From Bacteriovorax sp. PP10 (GTDB taxonomy: Bacteria > Bdellovibrionota > Bacteriovoracia > Bacteriovoracales > Bacteriovoracaceae), in assembly GCF_035013165.1 (NCBI RefSeq), contig NZ_JAYGJQ010000003.1, positions 310,001 through 374,000 on the forward strand: DNA of 64,000 nt. The letters run 5' to 3'. Position 1 is the first letter of the stretch, and each line of letters begins with the position of its first letter. A program made the translations under genes and the position numbers. Shown one piece after another: positions 17,647 through 25,479 of this stretch. Under the pieces are notes generated by a model, which was not told where the DNA came from, ran no database searches, and saw only the letters and a program-made list of their open reading frames with translations.

Positions 17647-18488
17647 TGAACAAGGCGCACCAGCGCTTTGGCGGGAATTGAATCTCTATAAGCTTTTCGC
17701 TGATAAAACTCACTTATGATTTGATTATATCTTCCCGATTGTTTGAGAATATTTAATCCAGTATTAAATTTTTTCATCAGCTCTTCACTCTTTTTTAAAT
17801 TCTTCGCCAGTACCAAATGGTATTTTGCTTGCTGAATAAGTCTAGTACTGTGAGTGAACAAGCTTGCTTTCTCTGAACCAAAGAGTTTATTAAGTAGAAC
17901 ATAACCAACTTCGACGTCACTTGCTACGGCCTGAACACGGTTGAGTAAAAGCATGTTAAAACTTTGATCGTCTGATGCCAGACGATCAACGTTAATAACT
18001 TTATTGGCCTCAGCTTCAAGAAATTCTTGTCCCATTCCGCCAAATCCACGAGTGGCCGCGATCCTGATGTCGTGGAGGTCAGTGTATTTTTGCCATTTGA
18101 TTGGATGATTCTTTAAATGAAATAAAGCATACTGTCCTGTATAGACCGGCTCGCTATAAATATAGTACTGCTCTCTCTCACTGGTTTTTGCATAAGCAAT
18201 TGTTCCATCCCATTCTCCAGTTCGAGACAACTGGAATACTCGTTGCCATGGGAAAAATCCAAGCTCAACCTCTATGTCCTGTGTCGCAAAAGCTTCAACC
18301 GTAATTTGAGCAAAGAGACCTTTGTTATCCAGATTCTCTGAAACATAAGGAACCCACTCACCTGTCGTCAGACGAATTTTTTCTTTGGCCGAAATGTTAA
18401 AACTTAGAGTTAAACAAATGAGCGCCGCAAGCATTGCTAATTTGAAAGTCCTCATCGGTTTTGCGATTTTTAGGATTTTCTGTTTCAT
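17640..18488 (-). CDS. Solitary periplasmic solute-binding protein, SBP_bac_3-like
   Basis: A 282-residue secreted protein; the signal helix is at about 14-34, and an ATG 11 codons in (MRTFKLAM) is an alternative start. The family pattern of type-2 periplasmic amino-acid-binding proteins is visible: TGEWVPYVSENLDNKGL near the start, GFFPWQRVF, WDGTIAYAKTSEREQYY, and LLNRVQAVASDVEVGY in the second lobe. There is no transporter gene nearby, so a sensory or scavenging role is as likely as transport. A second, distantly similar protein is encoded at 55258. Confidence 0.8.
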   Translation of the reverse strand: MKQKILKIAKPMRTFKLAMLAALICLTLSFNISAKEKIRLTTGEWVPYVSENLDNKGLFAQITVEAFATQDIEVELGFFPWQRVFQLSRTGEWDGTIAYAKTSEREQYYIYSEPVYTGQYALFHLKNHPIKWQKYTDLHDIRIAATRGFGGMGQEFLEAEANKVINVDRLASDDQSFNMLLLNRVQAVASDVEVGYVLLNKLFGSEKASLFTHSTRLIQQAKYHLVLAKNLKKSEELMKKFNTGLNILKQSGRYNQIISEFYQRKAYRDSIPAKALVRLVHQ

Positions 18489-18773
18489 GTTATTTAATGA
18501 TCAATCTTTATTTACAAAAAAGAACCATAAGCTTACCTCAAGCTTTTGCAATTTTAGGAATTTCTGGGGGATATAAACAAGCAAAACGAAATGTTTAAGT
18601 TTACCAATGAAAATTGCTAAAAAATTGCCACATTTCTATGCGCTTTTTTTGAAGTCATACATATCAATCGCCTTACATTCTGAGCATTTTAATCTGTTAT
18701 ACTTTGCCCGCTCCTCCTATCCTTAGAAATCAGCTATAATAATTATAAGAATACTTTCGATATGGAGATCAAT

Positions 18774-19004
18774 ATGAGTATTTCCAGCACAGATAAAAAT
18801 ATTGAATTACCTAAATCACTCGTCACCGAGTGCATGGATTATCTGAATGGAAAATTAGTTTCTAATGAGTTGATGGCCCAAATTAAAAATTTAAAAGAAC
18901 AAGACCCACAATTATCAAAAACTGAAATCATAGAATTGATTCTCGACTATCATGAACGCATAATGCGTGCTCAAAAAGAAAAAACTATAAAATCTAACTC
19001 ATAA
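18774..19004 (+). CDS. Small helical protein of unknown function
   Basis: A 76-residue acidic/basic helical protein (LPKSLVTECMDYLNGKLV, LSKTEIIELILDYHERIMRAQ). I chose the ATG at 18774 because GGAG lies 7 nt before it; the in-frame ATG at 18762 has no ribosome site. The 285-nt gap upstream (18489-18773) is AT-rich with possible -10 elements near 18700 and 18735 but no other structure I can support. I do not recognise the family. Confidence 0.55.
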   Translation: MSISSTDKNIELPKSLVTECMDYLNGKLVSNELMAQIKNLKEQDPQLSKTEIIELILDYHERIMRAQKEKTIKSNS

Positions 19005-19088
19005 CATGTTTGTATTACGTCGTTTGTCTACCTAACAATCAAATAATTTCACTTTCACTTCTTTGCTTAATTAGATATGTTCCTGCCT

Positions 19089-19565
19089 ATGAAAACACTA
19101 ATGACTTCTCTAGCTGTTCTCTTATCATTCACAACTTTTGCTTCAGACTCGACTGGTTGCCCGACGATGCATACAACATCTAAGGAAGTCACAACGGCCT
19201 TTGGTAACAACCTTGCGATCCAAGCACTCAACGCAGCTGGCCCGGATTGCTCATACGCAAAAGACTCACGCATCACTATTACGTATTCATGGTTTCAGAA
19301 CTCGAGTGACACTCCTCATGTGGACTTCTGGACTCGAGTTAATAACAAAGGTGTTACAAGCGATCTTACAGTTTTTGCTTATGTTTCATGCAATGAGTTT
19401 AATAGCGGACCTTACTTTCAGAAAAACTACACTCGTTTTAAATGTATGGCCAAGGCCATGATTGGAACTGGTTATCAAGACAAGATGAACGTTGAAGTGG
19501 CCCCTTTGTTTGATGGACAATGGGATACGAGAGGATATTCACAAAATTATTATTTTCAATTTTAG
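19089..19565 (+). CDS. Secreted protein of unknown function
   Basis: A 158-residue product counted from MKTLMTSL, with a signal peptide ending TTFAS. The mature domain is beta-rich and holds four cysteines, which could form two disulfides. The C-terminus is aromatic (SQNYYFQF), as in some exported beta proteins. The gene is monocistronic and is followed by a good terminator at 19594. An ATG four codons further upstream (19077) is possible but lies outside the hydrophobic signal. Confidence 0.7.
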   Translation: MKTLMTSLAVLLSFTTFASDSTGCPTMHTTSKEVTTAFGNNLAIQALNAAGPDCSYAKDSRITITYSWFQNSSDTPHVDFWTRVNNKGVTSDLTVFAYVSCNEFNSGPYFQKNYTRFKCMAKAMIGTGYQDKMNVEVAPLFDGQWDTRGYSQNYYFQF

Positions 19566-19593
19566 ATTCAATTATATTTTCACATAAAACATT

Positions 19594-19620
19594 AAGGTCT
19601 GATTTCTCAGGCCTTTTCTT
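19594..19620 (+). terminator. Rho-independent terminator
   Basis: An 8-bp stem AGGTCTGA/TCAGGCCT (one wobble) with a TTTC loop is followed by TTTTCTTTTG, 28 nt after the stop of the secreted-protein gene. Confidence 0.75.
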
Positions 19621-19706
19621 TTGCTTTTCTACCTATTAACACTCAACTATTTTTGCTCTTAGTGTCTTGAAAACAATGCAAAATTAATTTTAATTGTTCA
19701 TAAATG

Positions 19707-19736
19707 TTGACCCGCCACATTTAATTCGCCTAGAAT
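19707..19736 (+). promoter_or_regulatory. Sigma70-type promoter of the pseudo-receiver gene
   Basis: TTGACC (19707-19712) and TAGAAT (19731-19736) are separated by 18 nt. The predicted transcript would start about 16 nt before the ATG at 19759, leaving just enough leader for the AAGGA ribosome site. Confidence 0.6.
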
Positions 19737-19758
19737 TTATTAAACAAGGAATATGTAT

Positions 19759-20037
19759 ATGATAAAGACTCGCTTAAAAGTTTTAGTAATGGATAAGGAC
19801 AAAAAATTTTTAGAAATTGCTGAGGAGAAACTTTCAGAAAGAGGTTTCAAAGTTATCAAGACATCTACAGCGGCAGACACTATTGAGATTTTAAAGGCCA
19901 TTTGCATCGACTCAATAATGATTTTGAATAAAGATGAAGAGAGAATTATACATGACTTTGTGAAGACTTTAAAAAAGCAACCTACTTTCCTAGACCTTGC
20001 CCTGCCAGCTCTAGATTCTTATCAATCATTGAACTAG
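19759..20037 (+). CDS. Truncated receiver-like protein without phosphoacceptor
   Basis: A 92-residue protein whose first 60 residues follow a CheY-like receiver: beta-1 LKVLVMDKDKKF, an alpha-1 helix, then SIMILNKDEER. In CheY the third strand ends in the phosphorylated Asp; here the corresponding position appears to be Asn (ILN). The Thr and Lys strands that should follow are not recognisable. It is thus either a pseudo-receiver or a degenerate one. The ATG at 19759 is preferred over 19753 because AGGA lies 8 nt upstream of it. Confidence 0.65.
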   Translation: MIKTRLKVLVMDKDKKFLEIAEEKLSERGFKVIKTSTAADTIEILKAICIDSIMILNKDEERIIHDFVKTLKKQPTFLDLALPALDSYQSLN

Positions 20038-20132
20038 AATAAAATTTCAGATATCAGAGTAATCAAAAAAACACGTTGACGCGAATTAAGTAGTTCGTAC
20101 AAACATGAAAGGGATACATACTAAATGATTAT

Positions 20133-20375
20133 TTATTTCAGTGCTGCGTTTGCCTTAAAGAGTTTATCCACAGTAGTGTCAAACGCTTCAGCAATTCTAT
20201 GAATAGTGTAAAGATTAGGCGAATAGATTCCACTTTCTAATTTTTGAACAAACCTTTCTGAAAAGCCAAACTCAATCATATCTGACTGTCTTAACTTTTT
20301 CTTCATTCTCGCTTCTTTTATATTCTCTGCCATATGAGCAAGAAGCTTATTATAATTTTTTTCGGTGTTTCGCAT
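20133..20375 (-). CDS. XRE-family helix-turn-helix regulator (copy 1)
   Basis: An 80-residue single-domain regulator from the ATG at 20375; a TTG at 20417 would add 14 residues. The Cro/CI-type helix-turn-helix is visible as ENIKEARMKKKLRQSDMIEFGFSERFVQKLE, then SGIYSPNLYTIHRIAEAFDTTVDKLF. It is divergent from the first pirin-like gene, and the neighbouring regulator at 21343 is a clear paralogue. It most likely controls the shared intergenic region, including the palindrome at 20382-20398. Confidence 0.85.
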   Translation of the reverse strand: MRNTEKNYNKLLAHMAENIKEARMKKKLRQSDMIEFGFSERFVQKLESGIYSPNLYTIHRIAEAFDTTVDKLFKANAALK

Positions 20376-20381
20376 ACATAA

Positions 20382-20398
20382 TTGTAGAGTTACTACAA
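20382..20398. promoter_or_regulatory. Candidate operator of XRE copy 1
   Basis: A perfect inverted repeat TTGTAG-AGTTA-CTACAA lies a few bases upstream of the XRE start codon. A related palindrome TTGTACAA occurs at about 20536-20543 before the divergent pirin gene. The position fits autoregulation, which is inference. Confidence 0.4.
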
Positions 20399-20562
20399 CC
20401 TTTTTAACCCGATACAAATAAGTCGTGTCACGAGAGAACCTTCAAAAAGCGAAGTCATTCGCTATTTTATTCAATAGTTTTCTCTCTCTAATACACAATT
20501 TTCCTTATGAAAATTGGATCATTCCGTGTCTGCAGTTGTACAATTTAATAGAAGAGGTACAC

Positions 20563-21369
20563 ATGAAAAAATTATTATTCATACAATCTGACGATACCCT
20601 ATCAACTAAAGTCTCTAAAGATTTCTCTCCTTTTTTACTTATGGACTATATGGGCCCCATGGATCTGAAGCAGAAAAAAAAGAATCTGCAGAAAGAAGAA
20701 CATGTTTTAAGTGGATTAGAACTAGTCACCATCGTTTATTCTTCCGATATTGAAAAACGTAACCTTGAAGACGATATGAAAGTGCTAACAAAAGGTGATA
20801 TTAAATGGATGTCTGGAGATTCAGGACTTATTCATAAAGACAATAATTCCTTAACTCTCGATGCACAGGAAATTGTGCAACTTTGGATTAACCTTCCTAA
20901 CAAAGGCCCGATTCATCCCAGGTCACAAGAAATAAAAGCAGATCAAATCCCTTTAATTCAACTTCAAGATAATGCAGGAAAGATTCGAGTGCTGGCCGGA
21001 GAGTATCAAGGCCTTCTCGGGCCAACTGAAACCCTGTCTCCTATGAACTTATGGGATATGCGTTTGAATGCCGGCCATACCATCGAGTTTAAAGTGCCTG
21101 AAGGGCATACGGCGGCCTTATTTGTTCTTAGTGGAGGAATTATTCTGAGTGATGGAAATGAAGTCAATGAAGCGGAGTTAGGCATTCTGGAACGTCAGGG
21201 CGATACATTTTCCTTAACCACAAAAGAGCACACAAAAATTCTTTTTCTAGGTGGAGAGCCTGTTAATGAACCGGTGATTGGTTTTGCTCCCTTTGAAATG
21301 CAGTCTCCTGAAGAGATATTATCAAAGTTAAAAAAATACTCTTCAATTGATGTCATCGTTAAGGTGTAA
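20563..21369 (+). CDS. Pirin-family protein (copy 1), metal site altered
   Basis: A 268-residue bicupin of the pirin family. It shows SPFLLMDYMGP near the start, IKWMSGDSGLIHKD in the N-terminal cupin, IVQLWINLPNKG, then IRVLAGEYQGLLGPTE, and GGEPVNEPVIGFAPFEM near the C-terminus. In typical pirins the metal is held by a His-x-His and a His-x-Glu. Here the first pair aligns with HVLSGLE (only one His kept) and the second with IHKD (Glu to Asp). The metal site is therefore altered. The ATG at 20563 has an AGAGG ribosome site; the frame is open 46 codons further upstream, but without a site. It is divergent from XRE copy 1 and convergent, with a 27-nt overlap, with XRE copy 2. Confidence 0.88.
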   Translation: MKKLLFIQSDDTLSTKVSKDFSPFLLMDYMGPMDLKQKKKNLQKEEHVLSGLELVTIVYSSDIEKRNLEDDMKVLTKGDIKWMSGDSGLIHKDNNSLTLDAQEIVQLWINLPNKGPIHPRSQEIKADQIPLIQLQDNAGKIRVLAGEYQGLLGPTETLSPMNLWDMRLNAGHTIEFKVPEGHTAALFVLSGGIILSDGNEVNEAELGILERQGDTFSLTTKEHTKILFLGGEPVNEPVIGFAPFEMQSPEEILSKLKKYSSIDVIVKV

Positions 21370-21615
21370 AGGTTTTTTAAATAACTCATCAATAGGTGTT
21401 TTCAAGGCACATGCAATTCTATGCATGGTATAGAGATTGGGTGAATAGTTCCCGCTTTCTAATTTTTGAATAAATCTTTCTGAAAATCCAAAATCAATCA
21501 TGTCAGATTGTCTCAATCTGTTTCTTAATCTCGCAGCTTTAATATTTTCTGCCAGACATATAAGTAAACTGCTGTATTTTGAATCGGTTTCATGCATATA
21601 TTTATTATAAAGCAT
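21343..21615 (-). CDS. XRE-family helix-turn-helix regulator (copy 2)
   Basis: A 90-residue paralogue of the regulator at 20133, with the same helix-turn-helix core (LRQSDMIDFGFSERFIQKLESG, then YSPNLYTMHRI). It is divergent from the second pirin-like gene, so regulator plus pirin form a repeated unit. An alternative start lies at 21597 (MHETDSKY). No strong ribosome site is visible. Its 3' end overlaps the end of pirin copy 1. Confidence 0.83.
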   Translation of the reverse strand: MLYNKYMHETDSKYSSLLICLAENIKAARLRNRLRQSDMIDFGFSERFIQKLESGNYSPNLYTMHRIACALKTPIDELFKKPLHLNDDIN

Positions 21616-21819
21616 CTTCGTTGAAATTACTCCCCGTACGCTTTAGTTCGGGTGCGTAGTGACAGTTTAAAACGATATAAATAATCTTTAATTCCTGATG
21701 AGTTTAGTTAAAGCTCTAGGTTTAAATTGATTAGCTTAACGAAGTATCAAAATAAAAAAGATCAACTGGACTCAACGTTATTATTGTTTATGAAAATCAG
21801 TCAATAACCAGAGGCGCTT

Positions 21820-22563
21820 ATAAAGAAATTATTATTTACTCAAACAAACGAATTCCATAGTGATTCAGATATACATTCACCTTTTCTTCTTATGGATTAT
21901 AAAGGGCCAATAAGTATTACGAGTGATACTAAAAAACTCAATATAAAAAAGTTGGATATAATAACTGTCGTCTATTCCAGCGACTTAGATTTAGAAGATG
22001 TCAATTCTAAGCGTGATAAAAATGGTCTTACGAAAAAAGATATTGAATGGATGAGGAGTGATTGTGGTGTACTACAAGACGGAGAGTATGTTTCAAAAGA
22101 AATCTCTAAAACTTTTCAATTGTGGTTATGTCTACCTGATAACATCGATCCGCTAAAATATAATAATCTGACAAAAATGCCAGTACCTCTCATTCAGCTT
22201 CCAAAAAATGCAGGAAAGGCCAGAATTATCGCTGGGGCCTACGGCAAAGAAAAAGGGCCCATCGAGGCCGAGTCATTAGAGTGTTGGGACATGCGCTTAA
22301 ATCCCAAGCGCACTGTTGAGCTTAAAGTTATAAAAAATCAAAATGCCGCGCTATTTGTAATTAGTGGTGAGATCGTTTTAAGCGACGGAAATCAACTTGG
22401 GCCTGCAGAACTTGGCATCTTAGACTACGAAGGCAGTTTTCTCTCTATTACTGCTATCACACATACTAAAGTTGTATTTCTTAGCGGCCCCAATATCAAT
22501 GAACCCATTATTGGATATGGTAAATTTGAATTAGAATCTGTCGAAAAAATTCGTTATAATTAA
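21820..22563 (+). CDS. Pirin-family protein (copy 2), probable ATA start and lost metal ligands
   Basis: This paralogue of the first pirin keeps most of the fold blocks: SPFLLMDYKGP, TKKDIEWM, FQLWLCLPDN, ARIIAGAYGKEKGP, GPNINEPIIGYGKFELES. The first ATG is at 21892 inside SPFLLM, which would remove 24 conserved residues. Upstream, the frame reads KKLLFTQTNE, matching the start of copy 1 (KKLLFIQSDD). The codon in the place of the start ATG is ATA at 21820, five bases after GAGG; the frame is closed by TAA at 21805. All four metal ligands look replaced: there is no His in the first motif, and the second reads VLQDG. It may be a non-catalytic pirin or an early pseudogene. I annotate from 21820. 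Confidence 0.75.
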   Translation: MKKLLFTQTNEFHSDSDIHSPFLLMDYKGPISITSDTKKLNIKKLDIITVVYSSDLDLEDVNSKRDKNGLTKKDIEWMRSDCGVLQDGEYVSKEISKTFQLWLCLPDNIDPLKYNNLTKMPVPLIQLPKNAGKARIIAGAYGKEKGPIEAESLECWDMRLNPKRTVELKVIKNQNAALFVISGEIVLSDGNQLGPAELGILDYEGSFLSITAITHTKVVFLSGPNINEPIIGYGKFELESVEKIRYN

Positions 22564-22566
22564 AAA

Positions 22567-22588
22567 AGGCCCGGAATTCTCCGGGCCT
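22567..22588. terminator. Bidirectional terminator between convergent genes
   Basis: A 9-bp perfect stem AGGCCCGGA/TCCGGGCCT with loop ATTC. On the minus strand it is followed by TTTTTT, so it fits best as the terminator of the gene at 22614, but it also lies directly after the pirin stop codon. Confidence 0.85.
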
Positions 22589-22613
22589 CTTATAGATCAT
22601 ATTTTTATAATGC

Positions 22614-23135
22614 TTATTTTGCGACTGCTTTACCTAATTTAGGTGAGAACACTCCCGACTTAGAAGTATCAGGCTTTGGAAGAGTGCTATTGTTAACCGC
22701 AGGGTTTGTTATAGCTACAGGTTTAAGGTTCTCATCAATAACTCGCTTACTATCTGCGATTTGCTTATCATTTAATTGAGCAATCCCTACTGAGTGAACC
22801 ACAACAGATCCTTCATCATCCAGACATGTTTTAATTGATTGGATATTAATGTACTGAGTACCGAATCCATCATATGTAAGGAAGTAATCACCATCACAAT
22901 TTAGTCTGCTTAAGTCTGATTCAAGAACTTTGTCAAAAAGCTCTTTCACTTCTTTTGATCCAGGAGCAAGTTTAATAACAACTCGTGGACTATCGTGAAC
23001 GAATCTCATCTCCATTTTTCCAGAGACTGGCATATATTTTCTTAATTCAAGGATGTTTGGTTTTTGTGCCATTGCATTGAATTCTGCAGAAGCAAGAGTT
23101 GGAAGAGCAAGAAGAACTAATAAAAGTTTTTTCAT
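22614..23135 (-). CDS. Secreted protein of unknown function
   Basis: A 173-residue product with a signal peptide (about 1-18, ending ASAEF), a mature alpha/beta domain with two cysteines (LNCDGDYF and KTCLDDEG) that could pair, and a Pro/Ser/Lys-rich flexible tail of about 40 residues. A GAGG ribosome site precedes the ATG. It is monocistronic with its own terminator. No family recognised. Confidence 0.72.
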   Translation of the reverse strand: MKKLLLVLLALPTLASAEFNAMAQKPNILELRKYMPVSGKMEMRFVHDSPRVVIKLAPGSKEVKELFDKVLESDLSRLNCDGDYFLTYDGFGTQYINIQSIKTCLDDEGSVVVHSVGIAQLNDKQIADSKRVIDENLKPVAITNPAVNNSTLPKPDTSKSGVFSPKLGKAVAK

Positions 23136-23291
23136 AAATACCTCATCATTCGTTTATTGAATATGAGAGGGTAATTGCAGGTGTGATGCCAAGATTTTTT
23201 TGTTTAAATTCATGGGATTGAAAAAGATGGCCGTCTAACTATTCGACATATAAAAAATATATGTCAAAAGATCAGACATTTTGGGCATTAA

Positions 23292-23313
23292 AAGGCCACC
23301 CGAAGGTGGCCTT
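23292..23313 (-). terminator. Terminator of the secreted-protein gene at 23322
   Basis: A 9-bp stem AAGGCCACC/GGTGGCCTT with a CGAA loop. On the minus strand it follows the stop codon by 8 nt and is followed by TTTTAA. Confidence 0.8.
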
Positions 23314-23321
23314 AATTCTTA

Positions 23322-23711
23322 TTAATCGTTTCTTTCTACGCCACCAAGTCTGCTTACTTCTTTAACTTTTAAGTTATCGCAATCAAAGTCACCACTGAAT
23401 ACGACTTTAACCTTTTGGTCCTTAGGACGGTAAGCATTTCCATCGCGATCGATTTTAATCTTAACCACTGAAATGAACGTCTGGTCGTATGAGCCTGGAG
23501 TTGTATTCTTAAAAGAGACAGCTGAAACTGTATCATCTTTTAGAACAGTAAACCCTACTTGCTCCTTAGTATCGGCCACATCAAAGTACTGCTTTGAGAT
23601 TCTTGATGCCTTCTCTACGCATCCTTCTCCTGATTCATCAGTAAGGTTGTTGCTGTTAGCGAATACAGATGTCGTTACGAGAAAAGTTACAAGCATTAAA
23701 ATTGTCTTCAT
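23322..23711 (-). CDS. Small secreted protein of unknown function
   Basis: A 129-residue product with a signal peptide ending VFANS. The mature part has two cysteines (EGCVEKAS and DFDCDNLK) and a predominantly beta pattern. The AGGGG ribosome site is clear. I do not recognise the family; the size and the disulfide pattern suggest a periplasmic protein. Confidence 0.7.
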   Translation of the reverse strand: MKTILMLVTFLVTTSVFANSNNLTDESGEGCVEKASRISKQYFDVADTKEQVGFTVLKDDTVSAVSFKNTTPGSYDQTFISVVKIKIDRDGNAYRPKDQKVKVVFSGDFDCDNLKVKEVSRLGGVERND

Positions 23712-23815
23712 GGTTATTCCCCTAAAATACTCAGTTTTTTAATAACCCCTTTCTATAAAAAAATGCCTCAGTACGCATCTCTCAAGTTTTTACACATTCT
23801 ACCGATAGGAGATAC

Positions 23816-24658
23816 ATGAATGAGACCTTGGGTGAATGTCTTCAGCAAGTTAGAAAGAAACTGGGATTTTTAAGTGCCCGCTCGTTTTATATCGACCTCT
23901 CAAAAAGATTAGAACTAGGTTTTAATTACTCTTATTACATGAAAATTGAGTCTGATCAATTGATGCCTTCTGAGAAAGTGATCTCTCAGCTAGCTAGCCT
24001 CCTTCCTGGGGCCGATGGCGATCTTGTAGTTGCCACTTACTGCAAGGCCTTGTTTCCTCAGCAAATGAAGCGTTTACTGAGCGCTACAAAAGAAGAAGTC
24101 AAAGAAGTTCCAGTCCCAAAAAAGAAAGTCAGCAAAAAAGACAATAACCCGACGACTCACATCCGCTCTTACCAGATGGAGCTTACTGAAAAACAAGTGT
24201 CCATCGTCGCATCGGCCAAGACTCATTACTTCTTATTTCTCATCCTGACTTTATCAAGACGTGGGATTGCAAAAAAAGAACTAACCAATTATAAATTTGA
24301 TAAAGTAGAGAAGGCCCTTGAAGCTCTGGTCGAAGGTAAACTCATATATCAAGAAGATGATTTATACTTTCCATCATTTCCAGAATTTCTATTCCCTAAA
24401 GCTGAAACGACAGCGCTTAAGAATCTTTATGAAAAGATTAATTCTTATGACCTGAAAAAAAATGAGCAATTTGGATTAACAAAAGTGAAGCGCTCATCTT
24501 TCTTTAAACGTATCTCACCTAGGCAAGCTGAAATTATTCTTATGCATCTAGATTTGCTGTTTCAAACCATAAGAACGGCAGACGACATGGATGTTTCATA
24601 TAATACGGAAGTGCTCTCTTTAGATCTCACTTATTACCGTGGGAAAGTTATAGGATAA
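23816..24658 (+). CDS. Transcriptional regulator with N-terminal HTH-like region, TIGR02147-like architecture
   Basis: The first 75 of 280 residues form a helical region resembling an XRE-type domain (LQQVRKKLGFLSARSFYIDLSKRL, then YYMKIESDQLMPSEKVISQLASLL). A basic linker (KKKVSKKDN) leads to a C-terminal, winged-helix-like domain (about 120-260: RGIAKKELTNYKFDKVEKALEALVEG). Regulators of this two-part type (TIGR02147/DUF4423-like) are abundant in Bdellovibrionota. The assignment to that family is by architecture only. The start has AGGAG six bases upstream. Confidence 0.6.
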   Translation: MNETLGECLQQVRKKLGFLSARSFYIDLSKRLELGFNYSYYMKIESDQLMPSEKVISQLASLLPGADGDLVVATYCKALFPQQMKRLLSATKEEVKEVPVPKKKVSKKDNNPTTHIRSYQMELTEKQVSIVASAKTHYFLFLILTLSRRGIAKKELTNYKFDKVEKALEALVEGKLIYQEDDLYFPSFPEFLFPKAETTALKNLYEKINSYDLKKNEQFGLTKVKRSSFFKRISPRQAEIILMHLDLLFQTIRTADDMDVSYNTEVLSLDLTYYRGKVIG

Positions 24659-24763
24659 CGACTGTTTAGACTTTATCGCAGCGTCTCAATTAAAAATTGT
24701 TTTATGCTTAAATAGACGCCTCAAACATCTTATTTTAGGATACTCCCATACCCGGGAGGCACT

Positions 24764-25024
24764 ATGAAATCAACTCACCTATTATTTTCATTTCTCATTT
24801 TATCACTTTTATCTTCTTGCTCGCAGTTCAACACAGATGCTCAAGCAAAAAATGCCAAAATAAAGGCCAAAGTAAAATCAGAAAGCCCTGTGGATTTGAA
24901 TGCGAAGTCAGCACCTATGAATGGTTATAACTATTATAATCTTCCAGGAGCACCGACGATGGAAAAGAAACAGCAAACTTCAAAAAATGTTAAGCCAGCA
25001 AAAAAAGCGGCAGTTAAGAAATAA
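24764..25024 (+). CDS. Small Lys-rich lipoprotein
   Basis: An 86-residue protein with a clear lipobox (LSSC at residues 16-19), so it is anchored to a membrane by lipidation. The mature part is short and basic, with a PAKKAAVKK C-terminus, perhaps for electrostatic contact with peptidoglycan or nucleic acid. A GGGAGG ribosome site and a strong terminator frame it. No known family. Confidence 0.72.
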   Translation: MKSTHLLFSFLILSLLSSCSQFNTDAQAKNAKIKAKVKSESPVDLNAKSAPMNGYNYYNLPGAPTMEKKQQTSKNVKPAKKAAVKK

Positions 25025-25026
25025 AA

Positions 25027-25056
25027 AAGGCCGCTCACTACGCGGCCTTTTTTTTT
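25027..25056 (+). terminator. Strong Rho-independent terminator
   Basis: An 8-bp stem AAGGCCGC/GCGGCCTT with a 7-nt loop is followed by a run of T residues, directly after the lipoprotein stop. Confidence 0.9.
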
Positions 25057-25126
25057 ATTTTAATTATTTTTCATCAGCAACGTCAGTTATATCCTGGTCT
25101 GCTACTCACCTTCTATAAAAATGATC

Positions 25127-25471
25127 TTATTCATTTCCTCGAATACAAACAGTCCCTGCATAATTTTTCACACCAGCAGCTGATGAAACCTGAAAAGCGG
25201 CGTTGAAGCGGTCTCCTGGATTACCAAAGCTGGCATCTCTAATGGTTAATTTAACTGTCGCTGCCGGACTTATAATATTACCGGCCACAACTGTATTAAA
25301 TGTTTGTGAAACGCTAACATCTTTTGCCATCGCATTCACACCATTCCCAGTCACTTTCATTTCGACAGGATTTCCTGTTAACTCAACTGAATAACCTGCG
25401 CCACTGCAGCTATAAATGCTGGCAAATGACAATGTGGGAACAAGAGACAAAACGAGAATAAGTTTTTTCAT
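25127..25471 (-). CDS. Small secreted protein, paralogue of the gene at 15827
   Basis: The 114-residue product is a close copy of the protein at 15827: same signal peptide end (LSFAS), same IYSCSGAG start of the mature part, same VCIRGNE end. It follows the 446-residue gene by 8 nt, with GAGG in front of its ATG. The pair lies in the opposite orientation from the first pair. Function unknown. Confidence 0.8.
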   Translation of the reverse strand: MKKLILVLSLVPTLSFASIYSCSGAGYSVELTGNPVEMKVTGNGVNAMAKDVSVSQTFNTVVAGNIISPAATVKLTIRDASFGNPGDRFNAAFQVSSAAGVKNYAGTVCIRGNE

Positions 25472-25479
25472 AAGGACCT

